NCBI RefSeq assembly: GCF_901933205.1
Contig: NC_044571.1
Location: forward strand, 13,767,235 to 13,831,234
Direction: 5' to 3'
Length of the DNA: 64,000 bases
Source of the DNA: Camarhynchus parvulus
Taxonomy: Eukaryota > Chordata > Aves > Passeriformes > Thraupidae
Shown: in pieces, positions 37,245 to 50,000 of the stretch
Layout: each line of letters opens with the position of its first letter
How positions within the stretch are numbered: position 1 is the stretch's first letter
Notes under the pieces: model-generated
Seen by the model: the letters and a program-made list of their open reading frames with translations, nothing else
The model's database searches: none
Told to the model about the DNA's origin: nothing
Translations under genes and position numbers: made by a program

Positions 37245-39873
37245 TTAAAAGGAAAATATTTTGAATTTTATTTTTTCACGTTATTATCAAGTACACAATT
37301 ACAATAATGTCACACATCCCTATATGGTTCTATGTATTTTGTTTTTTTCTTTTGTCTTTTTTACAAAGTGTACAGAGGGAAGGACATATACAATATTTAA
37401 CAGGGTATTCTCTACAGAACAATAATTTATATTATGTCCTTGTAAAAATCTGTACCTTTTTTAAACATTAAACTGAAACATCCATTTTATAGCATTTGCT
37501 AAGCAAATTATTTAAGAATTAAAACTAACCTGTAACTAATGTCAGTACATTAACAATAACTATAACTTCATTTTCTCTTTATACAGACAAATACATTTTA
37601 CAAAATCCACTTGACCAAACCCTTAATTATTAAAAAAAAAGTTTCAACATTGTGCTTTAAAAAAAAAAAGTGGGTATGATTCCAGGCTACGTAAGAGAAA
37701 GAAAATGCGTAAAATTGTGTTCTTTGTCTTTCAGCTTATTTAAAAAAATAAAGTTCAAAATGGCTAAAATCCTCAGCACTACTATGGGATTTTCTGCAGA
37801 TTTTGTACACTTTCCAGGCTTCCAGTTAAAAAATGCTTGAACATAAGAGAGGAAAAAAAAAAGTAGTCACAGGCAAGTATTTTGCAAGAAGCGAGTGGCA
37901 ATCTCTGCTGGGTTTTACTTTATCTGGTTTGGCATCAGCAGGCAACAGACACTACGGCCATGAGGAAATCCACTGGCTTCAGCGGGGATTTCAGGGAAGG
38001 CACAACGCAGCACAGCCAGGAATTACACACTACAGAGTCATGGAGTAGCAATATTACACAAGAGCACCCAGTAAGTCTGGGGGGCACTGCAAGCAGGCAA
38101 AGAAAGAAAAAAACATCCTACAACACAGGCAGTGACATGGCATTGGACTCTCCTGAACTGCACACTACAGACGAGAATTTCAGCTTACAGTGAGACAGGA
38201 GGGATGAGCAATAGGGGCAGGGCTTGGTAACAAGACAAATTACAAAAGGCCTAGAAGATGCATATCCAGAAAGGAAACCTTTGTCCCTCTATCACCCCAG
38301 ACTTGAAACTACCACTGAAATTCCTGTTTGAGTTCAATTGGAAGTTCACCTGCCTAGAAAGAGGAATTAACACTGGCCCAGCCTCTGAAGCCTTTCCATT
38401 AGGGAATTGTTGGTTACAAATCTAACCTAATCTGGCAGGCAGCTGGGACTGAATTCTGCAATCCATCATCAGTGGCTGGGATGAGAATTTGAGCAAGGGG
38501 AGCAGGGCCATGTCCTAAAACCTGGCCTGTAATTAAAATGGTTTGGGTTTTTTGCTCCAAGGTTGTTGTTAAAGTACATGACTTTGTGCTTGGTGCATTT
38601 ACACTGCAATTAGCAAATGATATGTAGCTACTTTATAATAGTCTTCAGGTGGCAAAATTGCATCTAATAATTGTAATATTCTCCCAGCTGTTTATAAACA
38701 GATTGAAAGAACTGGGTTAATTCTGGATACAGTACTAATTATTAAACAGCTACTAATGGCTCAGGAAAAACATTTAATATAGTAACAGAACAGCATCTAT
38801 CATAATTTACGTTTCTTATTAAGGATATCTACGTTACAACGTCTCTACTCCTTATGAACTCATCTGCTCCACTCCATTCTCTTCTTAAGCTCTCATTGTA
38901 AATATCTGGTTTCCAAAATTGAGGCACCTCTTGGTCTTGAATTCTATTCTAAAACAACTAACAATAAAAATGTGACTTGAACCACAAACTGCTCTTTCAA
39001 AGAAATACCAACATACATAAAAGCATAAAGTTTGAGGTACGTTTACCAGCACATACAGACAGTTGTGATCTATTGTTAACTCTGCAAATGGAACAAGAGT
39101 ATTTTACGTTTCCAACATTTAAGACAGCAATAAAGTGGAAAAAACCCAACTCTTGTAACACACAAAATCTTTCAAAGACAAAGAAGCACAGAACAATAAA
39201 TGTAATATTTGCGCATATTTTGAATTTGCCCAGGAAAGATAAAAACCGCCCCAAACCATTTTTTAAGTATTTTTCTCTCTGAAACCAGAATGAAAACACA
39301 AAGTGAGACCTGTAACTCCTCAACTAGAAAACAGTTAACTTGCCATGAAGTCTGTATAGTTAAAACAGGACAATCAGGTGGGCCCTAGTGACTTTACTGT
39401 CAACATGACAATTCCCCATTTTATACACACCTCTGACAATTTTATCAAGAGAAATTTTGTATTTTTAAAATTCACGACAAAACTGCATTAACATGGACAC
39501 TGTGAGTATCAACGAGATCAGTAAGATAAATATACTTAAATAAACTATTACGGTTGAAAAATTCAGTAAGAGACAGGGTTTACTTTATTAAATGCAACTT
39601 TATTGTTGCCATCTTTTCTTCATTTATTAAACAAACTGAATAGAATTCAGAACACGCTATTGAACAAAAGGTATAAAAGTCGACTACAAGCAATAATCCT
39701 ATTTTTATACAGCAACAAATCAAATGCACAGTATTTTTTTTGTTTTTGTTTTTTTTGTGTGGTTTTTTTTTGTGTGTGTGTGTGTGATCGCAGGTGATTG
39801 GCTTTAAAATAAGCTAACTGCCTGAAAGGCAAATTTCCTTTATAATTCCAGCCATAAGTCTGTGAAAGAGACT
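37245..39873 (-). other. ZFX: ZFX 3'UTR
   Basis: AT-rich sequence downstream of the ZFX stop. Two AATAAA hexamers lie 15 bases apart at plus-strand 39599-39604 and 39584-39589, giving a short 3'UTR of about 0.3 kb. A further AATAAA at 37267-37272 would give a long form of about 2.6 kb. A T-rich/GT tract (39736-39785) lies just after the stop. The use of both ends is inference. Confidence 0.55.
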
Positions 39874-41060
39874 TTAAGGCAGCCCAACATCTTTATGATG
39901 TCGCATAATGTGCTGGTTCTTCTCTGAAGGCCTTCGGAAACCTTTCTTGCAATACTCACACCGGTGAGGGTAGTCTTTTGTGTGAATGGAAATCACGTGC
40001 CGTTTGAAGCCTGAGGCGTCTGTAGTGCTATACTCACAGTACTCACACTGATAAACTTTCCTGCCACTGTGTGTTTTCATGTGTTTTTTCAGCTCATTTT
40101 GTTGCCTAAAGCCCTTTCTACATCTCTTGCACCTGAATGGAAGATCCTTTGTGTGAACTGAGAGTATGTGGCGACTCAAAATGAACGGATCTGCAATTTT
40201 AAAGTCACAATGTCTGCATTGGTGCAATTTTTTACCTTTGTGAGCCGCCACGTGTTTTTTCAGTTCCGAAGGCCTGTGAAAGCCTTTATCACACATATCA
40301 CACTTATGAGGATAGTCTTTTGTGTGGACTGAAATAATGTGTCGTTTCAGATCACTCGAGTTTGAGCTCTTATGGTCACAATGCAAACACTGATGCGTTT
40401 TACTTTCTTGATGCATAAGCGTATGCTGCTGCAGCTCTTTGGTATCTGAAAAAGTCTGGAAACAAATGTCGCACTTGAGTGGCGTTTCCTTACTGTGTTT
40501 AGTCTTTACGTGGGTTTTCAAGTTGGAAGAGTCGGCAGATCGGTACTCGCAGTATTGGCACTGGTAGGGCTTCTCACCAGTGTGGATCCGCATGTGCTTC
40601 TTCAGCTCCGACGGGTGGCGGAACCCTTTGCCACACTCCACACAAATGTGAGGAAAGTTCTTGCTGTGGACAGCCAAAAGGTGGTGACTCAGTAACCCTT
40701 GTTCTGCTGTCTCATAATCGCAGAATTTGCACTTGTGCATTTTATTAACTCCTTTGTCCCTGTGCACCATCTTGTGAGTGAAGAGAGTTCCTGCGTGAGA
40801 GAAGGTTTTCCCACACTCATCGCATTCAATAAGCTTCTCTGTTTTGTTGGTCAGCTTATGACTCTCCAAGTGGTTATGTAAACTTATTTTTTTATTCGTA
40901 GTGTAATCACAGTCTGTGCATCTGTATTTCTTCTTAGTAAGAAGGTGCTCTGGGTGGTTTTTCATGTGCCTTTTCAAGAAACCTCTGGATTTAAATTTCT
41001 TTCCACAAATCATGCAGGGATAGACTGTCAATGGATGACCGTCGGGGCCAATGATTATTG
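39874..41060 (-). CDS. ZFX: ZFX terminal exon, 13 C2H2 zinc fingers
   Basis: The exon starts at acceptor TTTCAG|CAATA (41060) and the coding part ends at the stop at 39874. It holds all thirteen fingers, from [17 protein letters not shown] to [19 protein letters not shown]. Every finger keeps its two cysteines and two histidines. The first, CMIC...H-x3-H, is preceded by [14 protein letters not shown]. Fingers 6, 8, 10 and 12 share the C-x2-C-[E/D]-x pattern and alternate with the K-G-F type of fingers 5, 9, 11 and 13, which is the paired-finger pattern of the ZFX/ZFY family. Finger 7 ([17 protein letters not shown]) is the most diverged. Confidence 0.98.
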
Positions 41061-44000
41061 CTGAAAAACAACAAAAAACCCCTTTATCAATATTATACAA
41101 CAATACTACACTTCAGTAAATGTCAGATGTTAACAATAAGATGAATTGTGGAGAAAGATGGGATACATACATTTTACTATACAGATGTTCTTCACCTCAA
41201 ATAATTCTATTTTGAAGAATTCTGACTGAGTTCACACATTAAATACATGCACAAACCAATGGCTGGTGCAAAGAACAGCAGCCAACTTGTTAAACTGAAT
41301 ATCATCTAGTAAGCAAAGTACACAATCTTCTCTTGACTCGCCACAAATCGGTAGAAAAAGTTTAATCTTGCAGTTTAATCACCTACCACTGACTACAATT
41401 CAGATGCCCTGAAACTAACACCTCCTTCTTGCACCATCTGTTACAGCTACAATCTGAAGAGGTACCAAGCAAGAATCAATAAGAACATATTTCACATACA
41501 GAAACCTCAAAGCTTTGGAAATTATTTGCACTCGTCCTGAATTTGCCTAGGCAAGTTAAAAAAGCTGTCTTATCCAAAAACGTTTTTTAAGGAGAACTGA
41601 GCAGCTGGAAATAGAAAAGGCCAACTTTAATTTGCAGTTTATTAACTTAAGCTAAACAAAATAGAACTCCTACAGTTAAGTCACAATCTGGAAAGAAACT
41701 TTTAGTATTATTTAAGGCAAGGCTACTGAAAAAAAAGTTGTGTTTTTTTCAACTTTATCAAACCAAATAAATATTCTGACCATAACACAATAACAGCAGA
41801 AAACAAATTATGCCATAGAACACTTCTGTTCTCACAGATGAAAGGAAAAAGATAGGCACAAATGTCAAGGCAGTTTTATTTCACCATTAAAACAGGAAAG
41901 GGTATAGAAGTTGCACTACTGAAAATTAATATACAATGTTCAGACTTTCCAGTTACCTACTGAGCTGATATAATGAAATGCATTGTTCTACATATTTTCA
42001 ATAAAGAAAAAAAAGGGGGGGGTTTAAAAGGCATGATTACAGAATACTATTTATCTAACATCGCATTTTAAAGTTACAATAAACATTAAAATGGGTGTGG
42101 CAAGTATAAGTCTATAGCTTTTTAACCTTCTGCTATAATACTTTTTCCTATGTCAGATGGCTTCCTTTAAAACACCTGCTGCAGTCAAAATCACCCATGT
42201 ATTTAGAATTTGTAAAATAAAATATGTACTCATTTATAAAGCAGAAGTGTTGTCAACCAAGTAATTCCCCAAATCCCTCTTTTTACAAGACACTCCACAT
42301 GGATCTGTTTATGGGCAAGTGCCTGGATGAATGAGAGCCAGGCACCACATACTCACCTGTCTGATACTGTCTGGACTCAGGTCTCCTCTTCTTCTTTGGT
42401 TTTTGCTTGGCCAGCCTCCCAAGTCCAGATGACTCATCTATGTGCAAAAGAGCACTTGCAGTGCCATTCCGACTTTCGATGCCATCGTTATTATTACCTA
42501 CCAAGGTAAGTTCAAAAGTTACCCACCAACACTGCAGGTAATTCAAGCACAAATTCTACAATGGTAGTAACAGAAATTATAAACTATTATCTGGACATTT
42601 AATCAAACAGTAATCATGTACAGCATAAGCTAGAAAATGTCTCACCAGGTAACTCAGGAATTATGTTTGTATCATGAGCATTAGCTTTGTTAACCTAATT
42701 TTACAGGAGAACATCATGTACAAGAATTAATGGCTTTTCATTACACAGAGAATTCTCCTTCAAATGCAGCATTTTTTTGAATCTCTTTGGTTGCTAATTA
42801 TGCCCAAAATGTTCAACATTAGTAAATAATAGCATGTCACAGTATCCACTGCCCAATTTTCTTCTCAGTCCTGAAATACATTTGTGTGTGATCTCTCATT
42901 CACTTCCGTCTGTCTGAATTCACCTGACTGAAGTTTGTCACACACCAAGTTTCTGAACTGGAGCTGTGATCAAAGAATCTTTCTGAACAGCCCATGAAGT
43001 GGCAAACAAAGTACACTACTTACTATTTAGACACCTGATGCTTTAGCACTTACAAATTCTTTCTACTGGGAACAAAGAGCATGCTCAGTATTGTGTAACA
43101 GAAAGAAGTAAAGAGTCTCTGCCTCACAGAGCTTTTTGTTTAATACACAAATGGTATCACTGTATGTAAAACAAACGTGAAAATTACAAATACATTCAAG
43201 AAGGTATTTATTGGCTAGCAGTTGAACATTGGTGATTTAAGAGCATAAGTGAACTTTCAATAATAAATGTTGTGGTCAAGTATTTACTTCAATCAATAAA
43301 AGCCAACATTTCCTAGTGAAAGCAAAGTACACAAGTAGGACAGAAAGATTCAAGAAAGTGCAATATGCTCAACAGCTGTTCCTTTCATAGGGTGTTGAGC
43401 ATTAATATTCGTGATTAATGTAAGGAGACTCGGAGCCAGGCAGATGTGCAGAGCCTGAGGATTCTCACCTATATGCTGGCTCCAATGTTCCTCTGCCATT
43501 TTCAGGCCTTCATGCTGAACTTCTCCCTGTCCCCACTATCTCTCACCCTGTATGCAAGGCTGTTTAGTGCTGACAATGCAACCACCCCACTGTTTCCCAC
43601 ATTCTTAAATTCTCCTTTCAATTCCATCTCATTGTTTTTAACACATTCTGCTCAATTTTCTCTCCCTCCTCCAAAACCACTGAATGTTTAGTATCCAACT
43701 TCTTTCAAGTTCACCCGATTTCATTTTGAATGCCCACTCAGAGTAGCTTATGTCATTTCCTTCTCACTCAAGCTGGGCTCACCAGTATATGGCCTAAGAT
43801 AAGGCTTTGGGTGCACTACCATCCATCCCCTAAGTAACTTTTAAACACACACTGCTCCCTGAAATCTTGCCCTTCCTGACTTATGTCCAAGATTCCAACC
43901 CCCACTGTATTCCCAGCACAATTCTCTGCTGGCACCATCACCACAATCCACATCATGCAGACATGCAAGTTTTGTCCTCTACTCCACTATTTCTTTTGTT

Positions 44001-47000
44001 TTGTTTAGAAGGAGAAAAGGGCAAAGATGAAATTCTGGTCTTAAGCTTACAGAAGTTTGGCAAACCAGTCTGTGCACCAGTTGGTGTTCACATAACAACA
44101 ATCAAGAAAAATGGTTCTGCATGCTGGAAATACTCTCAAGGTTCTGCTACGACTTTAATATCTCCCTCAAACTTCTATTTATTAATCAATTAATTATTGC
44201 CATTAGTGAAACCATGTGTTTATATGATCCTTCTAGAAAGCACTTAAATCAAGCTAGACCTCAGTGCTGCTTTTCACTGCTACATTGAATCTTACATATT
44301 CCCATTTGCTTTCTTTTCAAGCCAGCTCTCACTGTGTCCCAAAACTCTGAGGAATAAAGGTACTGAGATTCAATTTTTAGCTGGAAGCTCATGTATTTCC
44401 CCTTTCACACCATGAAAATATGAAGGAAAATATCTGTTAAATAGAAGCAAGAAGAAACCTGCCTTAAAACTTCCCTCTTCCTTTCTTTTTAAGGCTCATT
44501 ATGCTAAAAAACCATTCTTAAACTAAAACTCTAGAAACAAACACAAAAGCACAAGTACTCTAGACAGCCCTCCAAAAACCAATCCGTGGTACTTTGCTGC
44601 AGTGTCACTCAAGGATAATTCTTTCCAGTATTACTTACCATAAGCTGCTGCCCAAGCTATGGGCATGAAAGTTTTAATCTCGGTGTCATCGATTTGCTGT
44701 TCATGGGCGGCTGCGGCATCCTCCTCCCCTACAATCACCTCCATATAAACCTCATCAGCTATTTCTGCAACATCTAAGATAAAAAGAAGTTTACAAAAAA
44801 AATAGGAATGCTGCACTGCTGAACGTGAAAATCCCTGCTCCCAAAGGAAAGCCACCTACTTACTTAAGTCTTCGTCTTCATGCTGAGAATCATTTACAGT
44901 CATGTAAACCATTTTCTCCCTTGGAATACGAATACTGCTGTTCTGATCGAGCAATCCAACTGCATGGTCATTCTCTGGCTCGCTCTCCACAATGTCTACT
45001 GTGCCCCCTAATTAGGAAGACCAGAGCAAAATATTTTAAATACACTTCACCAAAATCTATGCTAAACCACAAAAAATTCAAAGTTTGTCAACTCTTTAGT
45101 ATCAGACTCACAGGTTTTTACATACCACTTGAGAGAAACAAGTCTCATGCAAAATTTCAAGTGTCAGGTTGGAGTATTCTCAAACATGTGTATTTTACCT
45201 AAATCGTCTTCTCCAGGATCTGCTTTGAATATATAGACCTTGATGACTTCTGGACAAATGCCATCCACTTTACAAGAGCCACTTTCTGACTCTGCTTCCA
45301 TGGTAATTTCAGCAGAACCTTCGTGTTCTATCTTACCAGCATCATCCACTACAAAAACAAGTTATTACAATTACCCAGTCATATGCAGACAGACATATAT
45401 GAAAGACATATTTATTAATTTATAACTCAAATTTGGAAGCAGTTTAAAATTAAAAAGTTGTGATAAAGAACCTACCCAGTAATATTTTTTATATCCTTGA
45501 AAATAGTGACAATAAACACAAAAATAAATCCAAGCTGTTATCTTGTAGTTAAGGTGGAAGTGCAAGAACGCTGCAACGACAGAACTAGAGGCACGAACAC
45601 CGCACCAGGCAATGCTAATAAGGAAACTGTGATCTGCATCAAGATGATGGTAGGAAGAAAGTACACATAAATACTTCACTCTGTGGCATAATTTCACTAA
45701 TAAGCTATTAATTGTTCTTTTCAAAAGCATTATCTGTTGCTCAACCCTGTCTCTGATGCAAGTGGTACTACTGCTGGCCCTCAGACCTGGTTCCCTGCCA
45801 AGCACTGGTACTGATGCTTTTCCAGCTGCCAGGAGAGGAAACCTGAACGGCAACTTCAGGAAGAAACTCCTCCCCTTTCCTCATGCCCTCCACAGCTGGG
45901 GACGGAGCACAGCACTGAGCACTGCCCTCCCACTGCAGGACTCCTTCCTGCAGGACCCTGCCCTGCATCCCTGTGCACTGGTGTCCTTCCTGCAAGACCC
46001 TGCCCTGCACTCCTGCTGCAGCCCTGTGCACTGGTGTCCTTTCTGCAAGACCCTGCCCTGCATTCCTGCTGCAGCCCTGTGCACTGGTGTCCTTCCTGCA
46101 AGACCCTGCCCTGCACTCCTGCTGCAGCCCTGTACTCCCAAACTTGGCTCTCCTGCCTCCAGAAGGGCACTCACACCATGCTCCAGCCTGAGCTGCTGAA
46201 ACTTGCCCAGAATCCCACATTATCCATGGCTGACAGCCAGCTTTACAAGGAACACTCTTGGATTTTTGAGGTATACTGTATGTGAGCACCTCCCCCATCT
46301 TACTTTACCAAGAACAGGTTTTCAAGAAAAAAATAGTAAGTATGCATTCACAAAAACCAAATCCAGCTGTCAAGACCTTTTAAGAATCCTCCAATTTTCA
46401 CAAGCCCCAAATGTTTGTTCAGTACTGAAATTATTTAAGAATTCTTAACGTGACAAAATACTTTGGTAATTTGTGACTTTACTGTCACTCCCTCAGTCAT
46501 GCATGACTTCAGTTCATGGCAGAAAGAATGGAATTTATACTAATAGAAGTCTAAGAACTGTCCTATAAATGGTGAATAATTTTTAACTTCCAAGCCTAGG
46601 ACATACCAAATACTTCACAAAGTATGCTTACTTTAATAGCACTCATTGAACTACTCTCATAAATAAATCATAGCTTTACTACTCAGTAACTGCATTCTTA
46701 AATTTATTTTAATACGTACCTTAAAAAAGCTCAAAATGTTATTACTATTATTTTCCTGCCATGAAGCCAATAAATTAGCCTTTGAATTAGATAAACTATC
46801 ACACATTCTGTCTCACATATCCAACATAACTGTATTTAAGTACAATTTCTCAATCAGGCATCATTACTCACAAAAAAATATGAATAACATTAAATTATAA
46901 AGCACTAACATAAATTAGTCTGTCTCTCTCCTTACCAAAAGAACAGCAAAAAAAACTAAATACTTGAATGCCAAGATCAGGCTCAGTGGCCATGGTACAG

Positions 47001-50000
47001 ACTGTTTCAAGCAGTAGGATGTTTAAAAAATTACTTTGTGTCACAGGACAACAAAACATCTTGTAGCTGAGCCCCAAAGCATTTAAAAGTAAAACCCTTA
47101 AGACGTTCTTTTGAATCACATTAACAATGTAGCTCCACAGTGTGTATATTCAGTTACTAACAGACTTCCATGACTTTGTCAAATCGGTGACATACCAAAT
47201 GTCACTGGAACTCTGACAAAAAAGAGAACTTGCTTTTGTTCCTACACTACATTTATGTAGCTGTTCTCCCTTAACTTGGCTGTTTCCAGTGTCAGGCACA
47301 TTTACTTGGAAGGCTTTCAAATCAGTGTAGACTGACTTTACACCTCTGAAGCCAAAAGGGAAGTCTGCCACCAAGATCAACTGATGCTGGAACATACCCA
47401 CGAGGAAGGAAAAGCATGGCTGAGTCAATCAGAGAGAAAACAAACCTATGTGCATGGTGTGAAACAGGCCCAATCCAGAGTTTTTTTACTTCCATTTATA
47501 CATGGAAGTATCCATTAATAACTTTCACACAACAGAAGAATTCTAGGTCTTAAAAACATGCTCTATTCATGTCTTGAAATAAGTTCTCCAAGATTCTAAG
47601 TATTATTTTATCCAACATAATAAAAAAGTTGCCATACAATTCAGAGTTTGTTTATCCCTGCATCCCCTTTATATTCAGCATTGTTTTAAAATATAACAAC
47701 TGGTTTAAATATTTTTAACAGAGCCATTAAACTGTAAGGAAATTGATGTGTAGGGAGGTATGAGGCCAACTTTTCTCATCCAAAAGGAAAAAAAATTCAC
47801 TCTTGACAGGTGGTAATACTTTAAAAACTGAAGTCCCTGATGGGCTTGAAAAGCAGTAATATTTGCAGTATAGTAACAGGTAACAGGATGAAAAATAGTG
47901 CGGAAAGAAAAAGATAAGAAAAAGATAAAAATCAAAGGAAGAGCCAAACAAGGTGGAAGAGAATGGGTATTATTACAGAAAGTACCAGTTCCAAGGTATT
48001 TTATCCTATGGCTACACAAGCATTTATTTCTACTAATTCACTGGCAGTGTTTTATGAAATTTGCTTTCTATTTAACATTTGCCCAAAGCTTCTATATTCT
48101 CCGTGTATCTCAGTCTCACAATCAGAGAAAATTATATTCAGAAATATTTGACTGATCAATGTTTCATGCTGGAACTCTGGTGATATTAATTTTTCATTTG
48201 AATTCACAGCCCATCAAGGGGTCCCACAAATTACCATCCATGGCTGATCTTCTTTCGTACTGCTCCTCTTGGACATTAACAAAAAACAAACAAACAAAAA
48301 ACCCTGCAAAAACCCAACAACAGCAACAAACCCCCCCAAAAAACCCAAACAAACAAAAGAAAGTACTTCAAAGAATTAGTTAAACTTCTGAGAGACCACT
48401 TCCTTTTAAGTAGAGCCACTGAGCATTACTAAACTAATCACAAGTCACATGCTAGAAAAAAGTTCAGGCTAGCATTACTCCAGTGCTGTCATACCTTGTG
48501 GCTCCATTTTATCAGATATGAACTGGACACTAAAAACTGTAAATGTCTGATTTTTCCCCCCTGTACTAGCTGGTAGCTTTCATTCAGTAAACAAGTGGAT
48601 GAAGACTAAATCTCAAAAGTTAAAAAACCCAAACCAAACAAAACCCAGAAAAATTACCAGACACAGTATGAATCTACACGAATTGCAAGAATGCAGTCTA
48701 TGGTTAGTTTGCCAAAATTCTTCACAGGCGTCACTGATTAGAGCAGCCTGCTCTGTGCATACAATGAGCTGCAAGAAACAAATAAGTATGTGCTTCTCCA
48801 ATGTTGCAACAATTGCTTCCACATAAAGATAATGCTAGAATTGTGATTAAAAGCCCAAACAGATGAGAAAGGGGTCACACAACACGAAAGCCACAGCATA
48901 TTTAAAACCTGTCTAGTTAGCACTTATAAGCAAATCAACAATAAGAGACCAACAGGTAAAAAAAGGAGCAAGGAATAAAGTGAAGAAATAAAAGATCCAG
49001 GCAACGACAACAGATTCTATGTGATCTATCACAATGACAGCATTGGTTTCCTAGAAAGTACTAAATTTAATTTAAAAAATCATATCATAAACTAGTAACA
49101 GCCAAAGAACAATTTTCTCCAGTATCTCTACCCCTCTATTAAAACATGCTCAATGGCATTTCTGGGACAGAAACAAGTTCCTATGCATTGATAATAAACT
49201 CCATACTTAAAGCCCTGTTGAGGCCAGTTTCCCCACACAGAAGTATAAATGTCAGGCCAACATCCTGATTTGCTTCAACAGAACACCTTTTCTTTAACCA
49301 TACACTTTCCCCTAGATGTTGCTTTTAGTTTTTTATTATATCAGATATTTGAGGGATAGGCAGATAAAGACTTTGTACCCTTACTGTGGTTTATTTCTAA
49401 TTAAGAAATGCAAATATAACTCCATTTATTTTTAATAGATTCCATAACTTTCTAAACTTTTTCTTTCCTACCATTTCTCCTCTATGTGGGATTAATGAGG
49501 AAAATAAAAGGATTGTAAAAAGTAAAATTCCCTTAAGCACAGACACCTTCCACCTTTTTCAAATACCCACTGTTTATTCCTAAAAAACACACCAAAACAA
49601 ACAACCTAAGGAAAAATCTATTTACACCAGTTAAACAGGTCTTAAAAATGTGTCAATGGAGTAATTAAACAAAAATCATCTATTTTGTCAGCCTTTATGT
49701 TCCCAAATGGTTCTCTAAGCTGCTAAAAAATGTGTATCATGGGACACTTGTCTGCTCATAAAATAAACAACTCTATTTAAGCATTCTTAATGAAAAAAGC
49801 CATTACTATTTTCTCTAAAACAGATTAAAAGCATTGTTTTCCCCCGACTTTGTTATTTGTGACAGCAACATCTACTTCACTCAACAGCAGACAATCCCTA
49901 GTCCACTGAAGAAGCTATTTTTACCATACACTTATTTCTTGAATGGCAAAGCAGGTTTCCTAACCTTTGACAAAAGAGCAATCTGCTCTATTTTCATTTT

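Noticed and set aside
45371..45853. 160-codon minus-strand frame next to a ZFX exon
   Set aside because: Intron sequence without domain features. The ZFX frame is complete without it and the junctions around it agree in phase.
45768..46298. 176-codon minus-strand frame with cysteine-rich repeats
   Set aside because: Translation of a 53-bp minisatellite. The unit length is not a multiple of three, so each copy is read in a different frame.
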